A stretch of DNA of 64,000 nucleotides from Bacteroidota bacterium (GTDB lineage Bacteria; Bacteroidota; Ignavibacteria; Kryptoniales; JAKASW01), in assembly GCA_021812985.1 (NCBI GenBank), contig JAKAMG010000003.1, positions 1 to 64,000 of the forward strand. Direction: 5' to 3'. Every line of letters starts with the position of its first letter. Position 1 is the first letter of the stretch. The translations under genes were made by a program, and so were the position numbers. Below are positions 45,175-55,067 of the stretch, piece after piece. The notes below the pieces were generated by a model that was not told the DNA's origin, searched no databases, and was given only the letters and a program-made list of their open reading frames with translations.

Positions 45175-46986
45175 ATGAGTCTCTCTCCCCAGTTTATTCG
45201 AAATTTCTGCATAATCGCGCATATCGATCACGGTAAATCCACGCTCGCCGACCGCCTCCTTGAAAGGACCGGCACGATTACTGAGCGCGAGATGGTGGAT
45301 CAGATATTGGACGACATGCCTCTCGAAAGAGAACGCGGCATAACCATAAAGAGCCACGCGATTCAGATGAAATACAAGGCGCGGGACAAGAACGACTACG
45401 TCCTCAACCTCATCGACACTCCCGGTCACGTCGACTTCTCGTACGAAGTATCCCGATCTCTCGCGGCCTGCGAGGGGGCAATCCTTGTTGTGGATGCGAC
45501 ACAGGGCGTCGAAGCTCAGACAATCAGCAACGTGTACCTCGCGATCGACGCAGGACTTGAGATAATTCCCGTCATAAACAAGATCGATCTTCAGAGCGCC
45601 ATGATAGACGAGGTAAAGCAGCAACTTGTAGACCTCATCGGTTGTCAGGAGAGTGAAATACTCCTGGCGAGCGCCAAGGCAAAACTTGGAATCGAAGAGA
45701 TACTTGAGGCTGTTGTCGAGAAGGTCCCTCCGCCGAAAGGGACCTCGGAATCTCCGTTGCGCGCTCTAATCTTCGACGCAAAGTACGATTCATACCGCGG
45801 GGTTGTAACCTACATCAGGATCGTGGATGGAACCCTCCGCACGAACGACAAGGTCCTCTTCCATAAGACCGGTAAGGTCTTCCTCGCCGAAGAGATCGGC
45901 GTCCTTGAAATGAACCGCACGCCTACGGGCGAGCTTGAGGCCGGAAACGTAGGCTATCTCATAGCGGGTGTCAAGGAATTGACCGAGACGCGAGTTGGCG
46001 ACACGATAATGAACGGCGAGATCCCTGCGGCTTCCCCCCTCCCCGGCTACAGGGAGGTGAAGCCTATGGTCTTCAGCGGACTCTATCCGGCGCAGAGCGA
46101 ACACTTTGAAGAGCTCAGGGACGCCCTTGCCAAGTTCAAACTCAACGACGCCGCCCTTCTTTACGAGCCTGAAACATCAACCGCGCTTGGCTTTGGATTC
46201 AGATGCGGCTTCCTCGGTTTGCTCCACATGGAAATTGTTCAGGAGAGACTCGAGCGCGAATTTAACCAGACGATCATCACAACCGTACCGAACGTCGAGT
46301 ACAAGGTCGTCAAGACATCAGGCGAGATTTTACTCATAGACAACCCGGCGGCGATGCCATCCCCTGCCTCGATAGACCACATCGAGGAGCCTTATGTAAC
46401 GGCACAGATCATCTGCCCCTCCGAGTTCATCGGAAACGTGATGAAGCTTTGCATGGATCGACGCGGAGTTTACAAGAACACGACTTACATCGATCCCAAG
46501 CGGGCAGACATCCGTTTCGAGCTCCCGCTCGCCGAAATCGTATTCGATTTCTTTGACAAGCTGAAATCGCTCACCAGAGGCTACGCTTCTTTTGATTACG
46601 AGTACCTCGACTACAGGGAATCAGAACTTGTCAAACTCGACATTCTCCTAAACGGGGATGTGGTGGACGCACTTTCATCTGTTGTTCACAGGGAAAAGTC
46701 TTATGATTGGGGGAGAAAACTGAGCGCGCGACTCAGGAAGTTGATCCCGAAGCAGCTTTTCGAAGTCGTAATACAGGCAGCGATTGGGAGTAAGATAATA
46801 GCCAGGGAGAGCATCTCGCCGATTAGGAAAAACGTGATCGCGAAATGCTATGGCGGAGACATAAGCAGGAAAAGGAAACTCCTTGAGAAACAAAAGGAAG
46901 GCAAGAAGCGCATGAAGCAAATCGGGAGAGTCGAGGTCCCGCAGGAAGCCTTCCTGGCCGTCCTTTCATTAAACGACGAAGAGTGA
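45175..46986 (+). CDS. lepA: Elongation factor 4 (LepA)
   Basis: The 603-residue translational GTPase acts on stalled or mistranslocated ribosomes and in 30S biogenesis. G-box motifs are [12 protein letters not shown] (P-loop), DTPGHVDF and NKID; domains II-V follow, and the LepA-specific C-terminal domain ends [15 protein letters not shown]. Length is typical. No Shine-Dalgarno is evident before the ATG (AACCCAAATA), but the conserved N-terminus [16 protein letters not shown] supports the start. lepB follows after 22 bp, the classical lep order. Confidence 0.98.
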   Translation: MSLSPQFIRNFCIIAHIDHGKSTLADRLLERTGTITEREMVDQILDDMPLERERGITIKSHAIQMKYKARDKNDYVLNLIDTPGHVDFSYEVSRSLAACEGAILVVDATQGVEAQTISNVYLAIDAGLEIIPVINKIDLQSAMIDEVKQQLVDLIGCQESEILLASAKAKLGIEEILEAVVEKVPPPKGTSESPLRALIFDAKYDSYRGVVTYIRIVDGTLRTNDKVLFHKTGKVFLAEEIGVLEMNRTPTGELEAGNVGYLIAGVKELTETRVGDTIMNGEIPAASPLPGYREVKPMVFSGLYPAQSEHFEELRDALAKFKLNDAALLYEPETSTALGFGFRCGFLGLLHMEIVQERLEREFNQTIITTVPNVEYKVVKTSGEILLIDNPAAMPSPASIDHIEEPYVTAQIICPSEFIGNVMKLCMDRRGVYKNTTYIDPKRADIRFELPLAEIVFDFFDKLKSLTRGYASFDYEYLDYRESELVKLDILLNGDVVDALSSVVHREKSYDWGRKLSARLRKLIPKQLFEVVIQAAIGSKIIARESISPIRKNVIAKCYGGDISRKRKLLEKQKEGKKRMKQIGRVEVPQEAFLAVLSLNDEE

Positions 46987-47008
46987 TACCGACGATAGAG
47001 AGGGAAAA

Positions 47009-47923
47009 TTGAATCAGACTACATCTCCCCGCCCGGCGGGACAGAAGACACAGAACAAAGAGCAGAAACCAAAGAAGAGATTCCGCGATTCCGTAGAGGG
47101 GCTAGTCTTCGCGATTATTGCGGCGCTGCTTCTCAAGACTTTCGTTGTCGAGGCTTACAGGATACCGACTGGCTCGATGGAGAACACGCTCCTCGTAGGC
47201 GATTTCCTCCTCGTCAATAAATTCATATACGGATCTAAGAGCCCCCAGTATCTTCCGTTCACTGACGTCTCACTCCCTTATTTCCAGCTCCCTGCCTTGA
47301 AGCACCCGCAGCGCGGAGATGTCGTCGTGTTCGAATGGCCTGGCGACAGGGACGAGGTTAAGCCGCCCGAACCGGTGAACTACATAAAGAGATGCATCGG
47401 CACACCTGGTGACACGATTCAGGTAATCAACAGGGTCGTTTATGTGAACGGCAAGCTCGTACCATTTCCTCCCGGCGTTAAGTTCGACACGTATGCCACG
47501 ATGCCAAAGGGGTATCCCAATCCCCAGATTTATCCTGAGGGATCCGACTTCAACGAGGATTTCTACGGCCCCATCGTCGTACCGTGGAAAGGAGAAGTCA
47601 TTCATCTTTCCAGAAGCAATTTTCTTAAATGGCACATTTTCATAGAACGCGAGGGCCACGCCTGCGACATCAACGACACAACAGTCCTGGTAGACAACAA
47701 ACCCGCAAAAGCATACACCGTGCAGAACAACTACTACTTCATGATGGGCGACAATCGCGAGAATAGCCTTGACAGCAGATTCTGGGGCTTCGTGCCGTTT
47801 AAAAATGTCGTCGGCGAAGCTATGGTTGTTTACTGGTCCTGGAATCCGGAGATCCCCTTCTACGACATATTCTCGAAGATCGGAAGCGTTAGATGGGGAA
47901 GAATGGGAATGCTCATTCACTGA
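47009..47923 (+). CDS. lepB: Signal peptidase I
   Basis: LepB cleaves signal peptides of exported proteins. The 304-residue inner-membrane serine protease has one N-terminal membrane helix (about residues 31-48), catalytic S56 in RIPTGSMENTLL and K127 in YIKRCIGTPGD, and the MGDNRENSLDSRFWG box. Insertions between the boxes (about 150-235) make it longer than minimal forms, as usual in Gram-negative and FCB bacteria. Start is TTG at 47009 with AGAGGG upstream. Cotranscribed with lepA. Confidence 0.96.
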   Translation: MNQTTSPRPAGQKTQNKEQKPKKRFRDSVEGLVFAIIAALLLKTFVVEAYRIPTGSMENTLLVGDFLLVNKFIYGSKSPQYLPFTDVSLPYFQLPALKHPQRGDVVVFEWPGDRDEVKPPEPVNYIKRCIGTPGDTIQVINRVVYVNGKLVPFPPGVKFDTYATMPKGYPNPQIYPEGSDFNEDFYGPIVVPWKGEVIHLSRSNFLKWHIFIEREGHACDINDTTVLVDNKPAKAYTVQNNYYFMMGDNRENSLDSRFWGFVPFKNVVGEAMVVYWSWNPEIPFYDIFSKIGSVRWGRMGMLIH

Positions 47924-48030
47924 GGAATGAGACTGGCCAGCATTAACACTGTCCGTCAGCACTCTTTTGCAGCCGGCGTTGATTTCGTGTGATCGGCTGA
48001 CTTACACCCGCAGAGTTTCACAGAAAAAGT

Positions 48031-49182
48031 ATGGCAAGAGAACACTCACGCGTCGGTATATACATTCACATACCGTTCTGCGAGAAGAAATGCTTCTATT
48101 GTGACTTCTACTCCATAGAGAACCATTCCCTCCGTGGAGAATTCATCGAGGCATTGGTCCTTGAGATTAAGGGCTTCGGCAAATCACATTCGCGGCTAGA
48201 AGCGGACACGCTGTTCTTCGGCGGCGGGACCCCGTCTCTCCTTACCCCGCGAGAGATGGAAAGAATTTTGGAAGCCGTACATCACACCTTTCAACTTTCA
48301 CACGATTCCGAATTCACTGTCGAGTGCAACCCCGGCGCCACCGACACAGCCTATCTTCGTGAATATAAAGTCCTCGGCGCAAACAGACTTAGCTTCGGGG
48401 TACAGTCTTTTTTCGAAGACGAACTGAAATTTCTATCCAGAATACACTCGGCTTCACAGGCAGAGGCCGCCGTGCACATAGCGAGAGAAGCAGGCTATAG
48501 TAATATTAACGTGGATCTGATTTATGCCCTCCCCCACCAGACTGAAGATAGGCTCTCCGAGAATCTGAGAAGGGTTGTCTCCCTTGCCCCCGACCATATC
48601 TCAGCCTACAATCTGATCGTGGAGCAAGGCACTCCCCTCTCATCTGCAGTAGCGAACGGCAGCGTCATCCCCGCACAGGAAGAAACTGAAGTTGCGATGT
48701 ACGAGCAGGTAATGGAATACCTCGAAGTGAAGGGCTACTCTCACTACGAGATTTCGAACTATGCAAGACCGGGTTTCGAATGCCGTCACAATCTGAAATA
48801 CTGGAACGCGGAAGAATACATCGGCTTCGGTCCGAGTGCACACTCCTACCTGGAAGGAGAGCGGTGGTGGAACGTCTCGAGTCTCTCCAATTACGTCTCT
48901 GACATGAATTCAGGCAGAGATTCAGCGTCAGCGCGGGAGAAGCTCACCCCCACTCAAAAGTTTGACGAATACGTTCTGCTTAACCTTCGGCAAGGAAGGC
49001 TCGACCCGCAGGCACTGCGAAGAAAATTCGGAGTGAACCTCAGCGACGAGTTCCTCTCCGGTGTAATTTCTCAAGGGTATTTTTCTGATAACGGAGATCT
49101 GCTCCGGATGACTCGCAAGGGATTTGCCGTGTGCGACGAGATTACGGAGACACTCCTGGCGAGGCACTCTCTTCCGCAATAA
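48031..49182 (+). CDS. hemW: HemW-type radical SAM protein
   Basis: HemW is a radical SAM family haem chaperone, frequently misnamed coproporphyrinogen III oxidase. The 383-residue protein has the iron-sulfur motif with C17, C21 and C24 (PFCEKKCFYCDFYS), FFGGGTPSLL, and RLSFGVQSFFEDEL. The C-terminal HemN-type domain follows. The lack of the fourth cysteine and the IHIPFCEKKC start support HemW rather than HemN. The gene is 107 bp after lepB and may share its transcript. Confidence 0.9.
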   Translation: MAREHSRVGIYIHIPFCEKKCFYCDFYSIENHSLRGEFIEALVLEIKGFGKSHSRLEADTLFFGGGTPSLLTPREMERILEAVHHTFQLSHDSEFTVECNPGATDTAYLREYKVLGANRLSFGVQSFFEDELKFLSRIHSASQAEAAVHIAREAGYSNINVDLIYALPHQTEDRLSENLRRVVSLAPDHISAYNLIVEQGTPLSSAVANGSVIPAQEETEVAMYEQVMEYLEVKGYSHYEISNYARPGFECRHNLKYWNAEEYIGFGPSAHSYLEGERWWNVSSLSNYVSDMNSGRDSASAREKLTPTQKFDEYVLLNLRQGRLDPQALRRKFGVNLSDEFLSGVISQGYFSDNGDLLRMTRKGFAVCDEITETLLARHSLPQ

Positions 49183-49234
49183 TCGCCCACTTCCCCCTGA
49201 GTTGCCCGTGTTACCATTAGGAGAAGGCTGCCGA

Positions 49235-49666
49235 TCAGTCCCGGAGGCCGCCGTCCCGCTCGACGAGGAGAAAATCCTTAACTCTGATAAAGTCGTTCAG
49301 TAAACCCTTCAGGTTTCTGTATGATCCGGGTGTTGGGAGAATCAGATTGATTCCCAACTCATCTTTGCGATCGTCCGGAAGGGCGGACAATATATTCTCC
49401 GCTAGCGAGGCAAATGCAGTCACACACGCCTCGAGCTCATCGCTCACCTTGGCCCGTGTCTCTTCGTTGAGTTTATCCGTTGATAATAGCTTTGCGATTT
49501 TCTGGAAACTCTTCGCGTACATGGCGAGCTCATTGAACGCGGAAGTCTTCCTTTCGCGTTCGCAGACATCCCACATTTCAGCGACGAGCCCAGCGTTGTC
49601 TAGTTCCTGGCCTAGCGTCCCTGCAAGGAGCTTCGCGAACTCGGCACCACTACGGCTCCTGTTCAA
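49235..49666 (-). CDS. Hypothetical helical protein, 143 residues
   Basis: I do not recognise this protein. It is predicted to be almost entirely helical, without signal peptide, membrane segments or cysteine motifs. Four amphipathic helices are suggested, including ELAMYAKSFQKIAKLLSTD and ACVTAFASLAENILSALPD. It begins TTG at 49666 and overlaps the pncB stop by 17 bp, so it is probably cotranslated with nicotinate phosphoribosyltransferase. The start is uncertain because no Shine-Dalgarno is visible. Confidence 0.65.
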   Translation of the reverse strand: MNRSRSGAEFAKLLAGTLGQELDNAGLVAEMWDVCERERKTSAFNELAMYAKSFQKIAKLLSTDKLNEETRAKVSDELEACVTAFASLAENILSALPDDRKDELGINLILPTPGSYRNLKGLLNDFIRVKDFLLVERDGGLRD

Positions 49667-50819
49667 TTTTCAGCCCGTATTGTTTGATCTGGGTCAACAC
49701 ATATTTCCTGACTTCTTTGTGATTTCCACTTCGGTAGAACGCTCTTCCCTTATCCAGGACGGTATCAAGCAAAGGTTTGAATCCCGATCTCGGTTTCGAG
49801 CCTGCCGGGGCGACGTATCTTCTCGTATCCCTTTTGCTCATGAACACCTGCTTCTCCCCGGCCAGCTTACCACGCTTGGAGACTGGCTTCCCCTCCACTT
49901 CAACAATGTCCATGGCAAAATCAAGGACGGGCGCACTGCTTATCGAAGTACCGACTCCGTACGAGTCAACGATCTCATTGAGTCTCTGAATTGAGAATTC
50001 ATCGACACCGCCGCTGACGAGTATCTTCACATTGCCGAATCCTCGCAGATCCAGCTCCCATCGGACTTCCTTGCAGATCGCCAGGAAATCTCCCCGACGT
50101 GATCCGGGCGTATCAAGCCTTACACCGTAGAGCTTCCTTCCGAGCGCTTCTGCCACAGCGATAGACTCAAACTTCTCATCGCGGAATGTGTCGATCAGTA
50201 TGGTCCTCCTGACCAACGGATCTATGACCTCATCAAACGCGCGCGCGGCTTCTATCGTGTCACCAAACAATAATATCATAGAGTGCGGCATCGTTCCTGA
50301 TGGATTGATTCCGAGAGTCTCTGCTCCGGCTAATGTGGCAACGCCGTCACATCCTCCTATGTAGGCATTCCTGTCGATCATGGGGGTGATGGCGGGGTGC
50401 ATGCGCCGCGCGCCGAAATGTATAACGGGCTTATCACCGGCAGCCACCCTTACACGCGCCGCTTTCGTTGCAATTCCTGATGCCTGACAGAGAAATCCGA
50501 GAATAGCCGTTTCATGTATCGCGAAATCCTGATACATCCCTTCGATAGACATAACAGGCTCACCCGGATAGAAGATTGAACCTTCCGACATGGACTTAAC
50601 CTTGACGGGAAGATTACTGAGAAGAGCAAGTGCCTCGTCAAGCCCGGCGAGGACTGCCCACGGATATTTTCGAGGAAATTTCTTTACGGCGAATTCGGCC
50701 TTCACCTTACGGCGTATGTCTTTCGAATCCAGTATTTCTACCGCTCTCTGGAAATAGACATCTGTCACTCTTCCATCGAGAATTTCTTTAGCTGTTGCGA
50801 TATGAAATGGTTTATCCAT
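49650..50819 (-). CDS. pncB: Nicotinate phosphoribosyltransferase
   Basis: PncB converts nicotinate and PRPP to nicotinate mononucleotide in NAD salvage. The 389-residue enzyme has the family core: LGFLCQASGIATKAARVR, FGARRMHPA (with the catalytic His in the RRMHP segment), GINPSGTMPHSM and an FGNVKILVSGGVDE phosphate-binding loop. It is the shorter archaeal/FCB-like form rather than the E. coli type. ATG 50819 is preferred, with AAGGG five bases upstream; another ATG four codons earlier lacks a ribosome site. Confidence 0.92.
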   Translation of the reverse strand: MDKPFHIATAKEILDGRVTDVYFQRAVEILDSKDIRRKVKAEFAVKKFPRKYPWAVLAGLDEALALLSNLPVKVKSMSEGSIFYPGEPVMSIEGMYQDFAIHETAILGFLCQASGIATKAARVRVAAGDKPVIHFGARRMHPAITPMIDRNAYIGGCDGVATLAGAETLGINPSGTMPHSMILLFGDTIEAARAFDEVIDPLVRRTILIDTFRDEKFESIAVAEALGRKLYGVRLDTPGSRRGDFLAICKEVRWELDLRGFGNVKILVSGGVDEFSIQRLNEIVDSYGVGTSISSAPVLDFAMDIVEVEGKPVSKRGKLAGEKQVFMSKRDTRRYVAPAGSKPRSGFKPLLDTVLDKGRAFYRSGNHKEVRKYVLTQIKQYGLKIEQEP

Positions 50820-51015
50820 AATTCCCTTCATCTGCGGAGGATATGATTTAATTTGATGGTGAACAGCTCTTTTTAGTATCGGGAAACAATTGCCATGCTG
50901 GTTTCGTTGGATGGCTCAGACGCAACAGCGCCGCCATACCTTCCCCGCCCGCAAATCGTAATCCCGCATTCCAGAAGTCGGGCCTTGCTCCTTTTAGATG
51001 TAACGCGAGTTCTCT

Positions 51016-53643
51016 TCAAAGCCACTGCTTTCTGAGTAGAAAATTCTTGACTATCTGCGTCAGCACCACGTAACAAAGGAGCGTCAGAACAATGAGAGGC
51101 CAGTAAAGTGCTGGCAGCCCCACGAACCCAAGCGCCGCGGCAAAAGGAGAGTGCGGCAGCCAGATTCCTATTGCCATCACGGCTAGACTGGTCAGCATGA
51201 GAGGAAGGCTTGCCCTGCTCTGAAGAAACGGAATCTTGTTTGTCCTGATGACATGAATGATCAGCGTCTGAGTCAGCAGCGACTCAACGAACCAGCCGGT
51301 CTGGAACAACGATGCCCTCGCAGGATTCCAGCAGTTGAATAAATAGAGCATCATAAAATACGTCGAGTAGTCGAAAATGGAGCTGACAGGGCCTATGAAG
51401 AGTATAAACCGAGAGAGCTCCCCTATCGACCAGGGACGAGGCTTTGCTATCTGTTCAGGGTCTACGTCATCCGTAGGAATCGACGTCTGTGATATGTCGT
51501 AGAGGAGATTATTTGTCAGAATTTGCACAGGCATCATCGGAAGGAACGGGAGGAAAATGCTCGCGCCGAGTACACTGAACATGTTTCCGAAATTTGAGCT
51601 CGCCCCCATCCTGATATACTTGAGTATGTTGGCAAAGACCTTTCTTCCTTCGAGCACCCCCTCTTCGAGGACAAGGAGGCTCTTTTCGAGGAGGATGGCG
51701 TCCGCAGATTCTTTGGCGATGTCGACGGCCGAATCTACCGATATGCCGACGTCCGCAGCGCGGAGTGCCGGGGCATCGTTGATGCCGTCTCCCATAAATC
51801 CAACGCTGTGTCCCTTGGACTGGAGAGCCTTGACAATGCGCTGCTTGTCGGCCGGCGAAAGCCTCGCAAATACCGATGCTTTCTCGGCCGACTCAGCTAG
51901 TTCATCGTCCGACATCTTTGATACGTCGCTTCCAAGCACGACATGATCCACGACCAGTCCGACTTCTGTGCAAATCTTTTTTGTCACCAGCTCGTTGTCC
52001 CCTGTCAGTACCTTCACAGCGATGCCGTGGGTCTGCAACGCCTGGATTGCCGGCGATGCTGTTTCTTTGGGCGGATCCAGGAAAGCAAGATACCCCTTCA
52101 GAATCATTCCGGTCTCGTCGTCCTTCGTATAGGCCTGCTTTCGTTCGAGGTCCTTGTAAGCCAGCGCGAGCACGCGGAAACCATCGCTGCTCAGCCTCTC
52201 ATATTCCTCTTTAAGGTCGGCAATCAGTACCGGGTCAATCGGATGGACCTCCCCGTCGAGCTCGAAGTCCGTGCATCTCTTGAAAATCTCCTCGGGGGCT
52301 CCCTTTGTAAGCATTCTCGTCTTGGAATCAGGAAGCTCAACCACAACGGACATAACCTTTCGTACAAAATCGAACGGGATCTCATCCACCTTCTTGTGTT
52401 CCGGAATATGCAACCGCTCGTGCATTTCCTTCCGCGCGAGAATTGCCCTGTCAAGTATATTCCTCAATCCCGTCTGGAAGTGGCTGTTTAGGTAAGCCAT
52501 CATGAGAACCTCGTCGTCCTCGTTCTGGACGACATCGCAGTGCTGTTCCAGTATGACGTGGTCCACCGTAAGTGTACCCGTTTTGTCCGTGCAGAGTACA
52601 TCCATAGCCCCGAGGTTCTGAATGGAATTCAGGCGCTTGATGATGACTTTCTTCCTGGACATCGATATTGCGCCCTTGGAGAGGCACACGGTCACAATCA
52701 TCGGAAGCATCTCAGGTGTCAAACCGACAGCCACCGCCAGCGCGAAGAAGAATGCTTCCTGCCAATTCCCCTTTGTAAACCCGTTTATAAGGAAGACGAA
52801 GGGAACCATGACGAACATAAAGCGAAGCATCAGCCAGGTGAAACGTTTAATTCCCTTGTCGAAGCTGGTCTCGGCGGTCTGCGTTGTGATGAGGCCGGCC
52901 ATGCCACCGAGATAGGTGTTGAATCCGGTGTTGACGACGATTGCCGTGCCGCTGCCACTTTCAACGCTGGTTCCAAGGAAGCAGAGGTTCTGTGCTTCCA
53001 GTGGACTACGGGCTGAGCCATCCTGAGGTGCATCGAATTTCTCTACGGGCAGAGATTCTCCCGTCAAACTGCTCTGTATCACGAAGAGATCTTTTGATGC
53101 AACCAGCCTAACATCGGCCGGTATCATGTCACCTGCGGCAAGCCTTACTATATCTCCCGGAACGATCTGTGCGAGCGGAATTTCCTTTGCCTCGCCGTCG
53201 CGCATAACCGTCGCGGTGACGTGTATCATCGCCTTCAGTTTGGCTGCTGCGGTGTCCGCGCGATACTCCTGGACAAACCTGAGGACTATTCCGAGGAGGA
53301 CCATCGAACCTATAATTACTGCAGTCTCTATATCCTGGGTCAGCAGTGAGATCGCCGCCAGCACGGAGAGAAGAATGACGAGAGGATTTACTATTGCGGT
53401 AATGAGAAGCTTAAGCCAACCGTTCCTCTGTTCCCTGACCACGACGTTGGCGCCATGTTCTTCGAGTCTCCGTTCGGCCTCATCTGTGGAAAGCCCCTCC
53501 GGAGATGTGCCATGTTCCTTGTAGAGATCTGCGGGCATGCTCGTGGAAGCCTGGAGGAGGCGCGGCGAGAATTCAAGTTTCCCTCCGCCCGGTCGGGCGA
53601 CCGGAAACATTTTCGGCAGGATGTTTGGCAGGGACAGTTTCAT
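51016..53643 (-). CDS. mgtA: P-type magnesium-transporting ATPase MgtA
   Basis: The 875-residue P-type ATPase moves magnesium across the inner membrane. Key elements are the TGES dephosphorylation loop, phosphorylation Asp in CTDKTGTLT, KGAPEEI for nucleotide binding, TGDNELVTKKI and GDGINDAPAL, with ten predicted membrane helices. AVGLTPEMLPMIVT is the MgtA/MgtB-specific membrane motif. The 122-bp leader upstream shows no recognisable magnesium-sensing structure. waaA lies upstream on the same strand but separate transcription is likely. Confidence 0.95.
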   Translation of the reverse strand: MKLSLPNILPKMFPVARPGGGKLEFSPRLLQASTSMPADLYKEHGTSPEGLSTDEAERRLEEHGANVVVREQRNGWLKLLITAIVNPLVILLSVLAAISLLTQDIETAVIIGSMVLLGIVLRFVQEYRADTAAAKLKAMIHVTATVMRDGEAKEIPLAQIVPGDIVRLAAGDMIPADVRLVASKDLFVIQSSLTGESLPVEKFDAPQDGSARSPLEAQNLCFLGTSVESGSGTAIVVNTGFNTYLGGMAGLITTQTAETSFDKGIKRFTWLMLRFMFVMVPFVFLINGFTKGNWQEAFFFALAVAVGLTPEMLPMIVTVCLSKGAISMSRKKVIIKRLNSIQNLGAMDVLCTDKTGTLTVDHVILEQHCDVVQNEDDEVLMMAYLNSHFQTGLRNILDRAILARKEMHERLHIPEHKKVDEIPFDFVRKVMSVVVELPDSKTRMLTKGAPEEIFKRCTDFELDGEVHPIDPVLIADLKEEYERLSSDGFRVLALAYKDLERKQAYTKDDETGMILKGYLAFLDPPKETASPAIQALQTHGIAVKVLTGDNELVTKKICTEVGLVVDHVVLGSDVSKMSDDELAESAEKASVFARLSPADKQRIVKALQSKGHSVGFMGDGINDAPALRAADVGISVDSAVDIAKESADAILLEKSLLVLEEGVLEGRKVFANILKYIRMGASSNFGNMFSVLGASIFLPFLPMMPVQILTNNLLYDISQTSIPTDDVDPEQIAKPRPWSIGELSRFILFIGPVSSIFDYSTYFMMLYLFNCWNPARASLFQTGWFVESLLTQTLIIHVIRTNKIPFLQSRASLPLMLTSLAVMAIGIWLPHSPFAAALGFVGLPALYWPLIVLTLLCYVVLTQIVKNFLLRKQWL

Positions 53644-53765
53644 AGTTTTGAGATCGTTTTAGGCTTTGCGCGAAACGTGACTTGTGCTACGACTCCAGAC
53701 TTGTTTCCTCTGCGCTCTCGATAATACTCAGACAATTTATGCACGATTACACGAACATGCCAAAT

Positions 53766-55067
53766 TCATTTTGTACCGCTAAACTCGATTACTTTTGTCG
53801 CCACAACCTGAGCAGCGCCGAGATGGCGATCCACAAATTCCCTTGCGACCTGCCCGGCCTTGTTACGGGCGGCGTCATCTTCCATCATCCTCAACATCGA
53901 CCTGTAGGCCCCGGCGGCATCCTTCACATAAAAAAGGGCACCGTTCTGCATGAGCTGAATGGCCTCATCGGACCTTTCGATCCGCGGCCCGGTCATTATT
54001 GGAATACCGTACACGGCCGGTTCGAGGACGCTGTGCACGCCGGCTCCAAATCCCCCTCCAACGTATGCCATGTCTGCCACTACGTAGAGCTGGGTTAGAA
54101 GACCAATCCTGTCGATTATCAACACCGGCGGTCGTTCTCCCGACCCCCGCTCCATCTCCGAGAGCGTCATTGACTCCGGAAACTCACGTGCGAGTCTCTT
54201 CACCTCATCAACCGTGGGCTCGTGCGGCACGACAATCACGGCAACCGACGGGAACCTGGCCATGATCCTCTTCAATCCCGGCACCAACACCTCCATATCC
54301 TGAGGCCACGTGCTCCCCAGCACCAGCACGGTCCGACCATCTTTCTCCAATTCCACCGGAAGCTTCTGTCTGACGGTATTCGAGACGCTCTTGCTGTAGA
54401 CCCTGTCGAACCTCGTGTCTCCCGCAACTTCAGTACTTTCCGTGCCGAGGAAGAAATCAAACATCTTCTTGTGTTCGGCCGTCGTTGCAAGAATTAGATG
54501 TGGGAGCGAGTAGAGCCGTCGGTAGAAGTCTCTCAGGAATCCCGTACGATGGAACAGTTTTACCGGAAACGTTGCGTCGGCCAGTATGATCTTTGTACCG
54601 TAACTCTTTGCCTCGCTGATATGGTTGAACCAAAGGTCATACCTCATGACGACTGCGACGGATGGCTTGATGAGCCTGACGAACCTCCGGGCGTTTCTCC
54701 GACTGTCGATCGGGATGTAAGTTACCACGTCTGCATCAGGATAATTCCTGGAGTATTCGTACCCTGAGGGAGAGAAAAACGATGCGATGATTGTGAATCC
54801 CGACTTTTTCAGGATTTCAATTATAGGCTTGGCCTGCTCGAACTCCCCGAAGGATGATGCATGGAACCACACCCGCTTTCCCTCTGGAGTTCCGGAGAGA
54901 TCCCGCTCGAGAGAGGAGAAAAGGGCTCGCCTTCCCCGGAGTCCTCTCCTCGCTTTCTTGTCAAATAGTGAAAAGACAAAGTAGAGAAGTTGAAACAGAC
55001 GTATAAAAACGTACGAATAAACAAAGTCGGCGATGGGAGAATGTCTTCTTATTTCCTGCTTAACCAT
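53766..55067 (-). CDS. waaA: 3-deoxy-D-manno-octulosonic acid transferase
   Basis: WaaA (KdtA) adds Kdo to lipid A, a defining step of LPS inner core synthesis. The 433-residue GT-B protein has an N-terminal membrane anchor (about residues 8-40), WFHASSFGEFEQAKPI with the catalytic Glu, VVMRYDLWFNHI, GSTWPQDMEVL and the late GGGFGAGVHSVLEPAVYG donor site. ATG 55067 was preferred; an in-frame TTG at 55100 would lengthen the overlap with the upstream gene to 52 bp. With ATG the overlap is 19 bp. Its presence indicates a Gram-negative envelope. Confidence 0.92.
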   Translation of the reverse strand: MVKQEIRRHSPIADFVYSYVFIRLFQLLYFVFSLFDKKARRGLRGRRALFSSLERDLSGTPEGKRVWFHASSFGEFEQAKPIIEILKKSGFTIIASFFSPSGYEYSRNYPDADVVTYIPIDSRRNARRFVRLIKPSVAVVMRYDLWFNHISEAKSYGTKIILADATFPVKLFHRTGFLRDFYRRLYSLPHLILATTAEHKKMFDFFLGTESTEVAGDTRFDRVYSKSVSNTVRQKLPVELEKDGRTVLVLGSTWPQDMEVLVPGLKRIMARFPSVAVIVVPHEPTVDEVKRLAREFPESMTLSEMERGSGERPPVLIIDRIGLLTQLYVVADMAYVGGGFGAGVHSVLEPAVYGIPIMTGPRIERSDEAIQLMQNGALFYVKDAAGAYRSMLRMMEDDAARNKAGQVAREFVDRHLGAAQVVATKVIEFSGTK

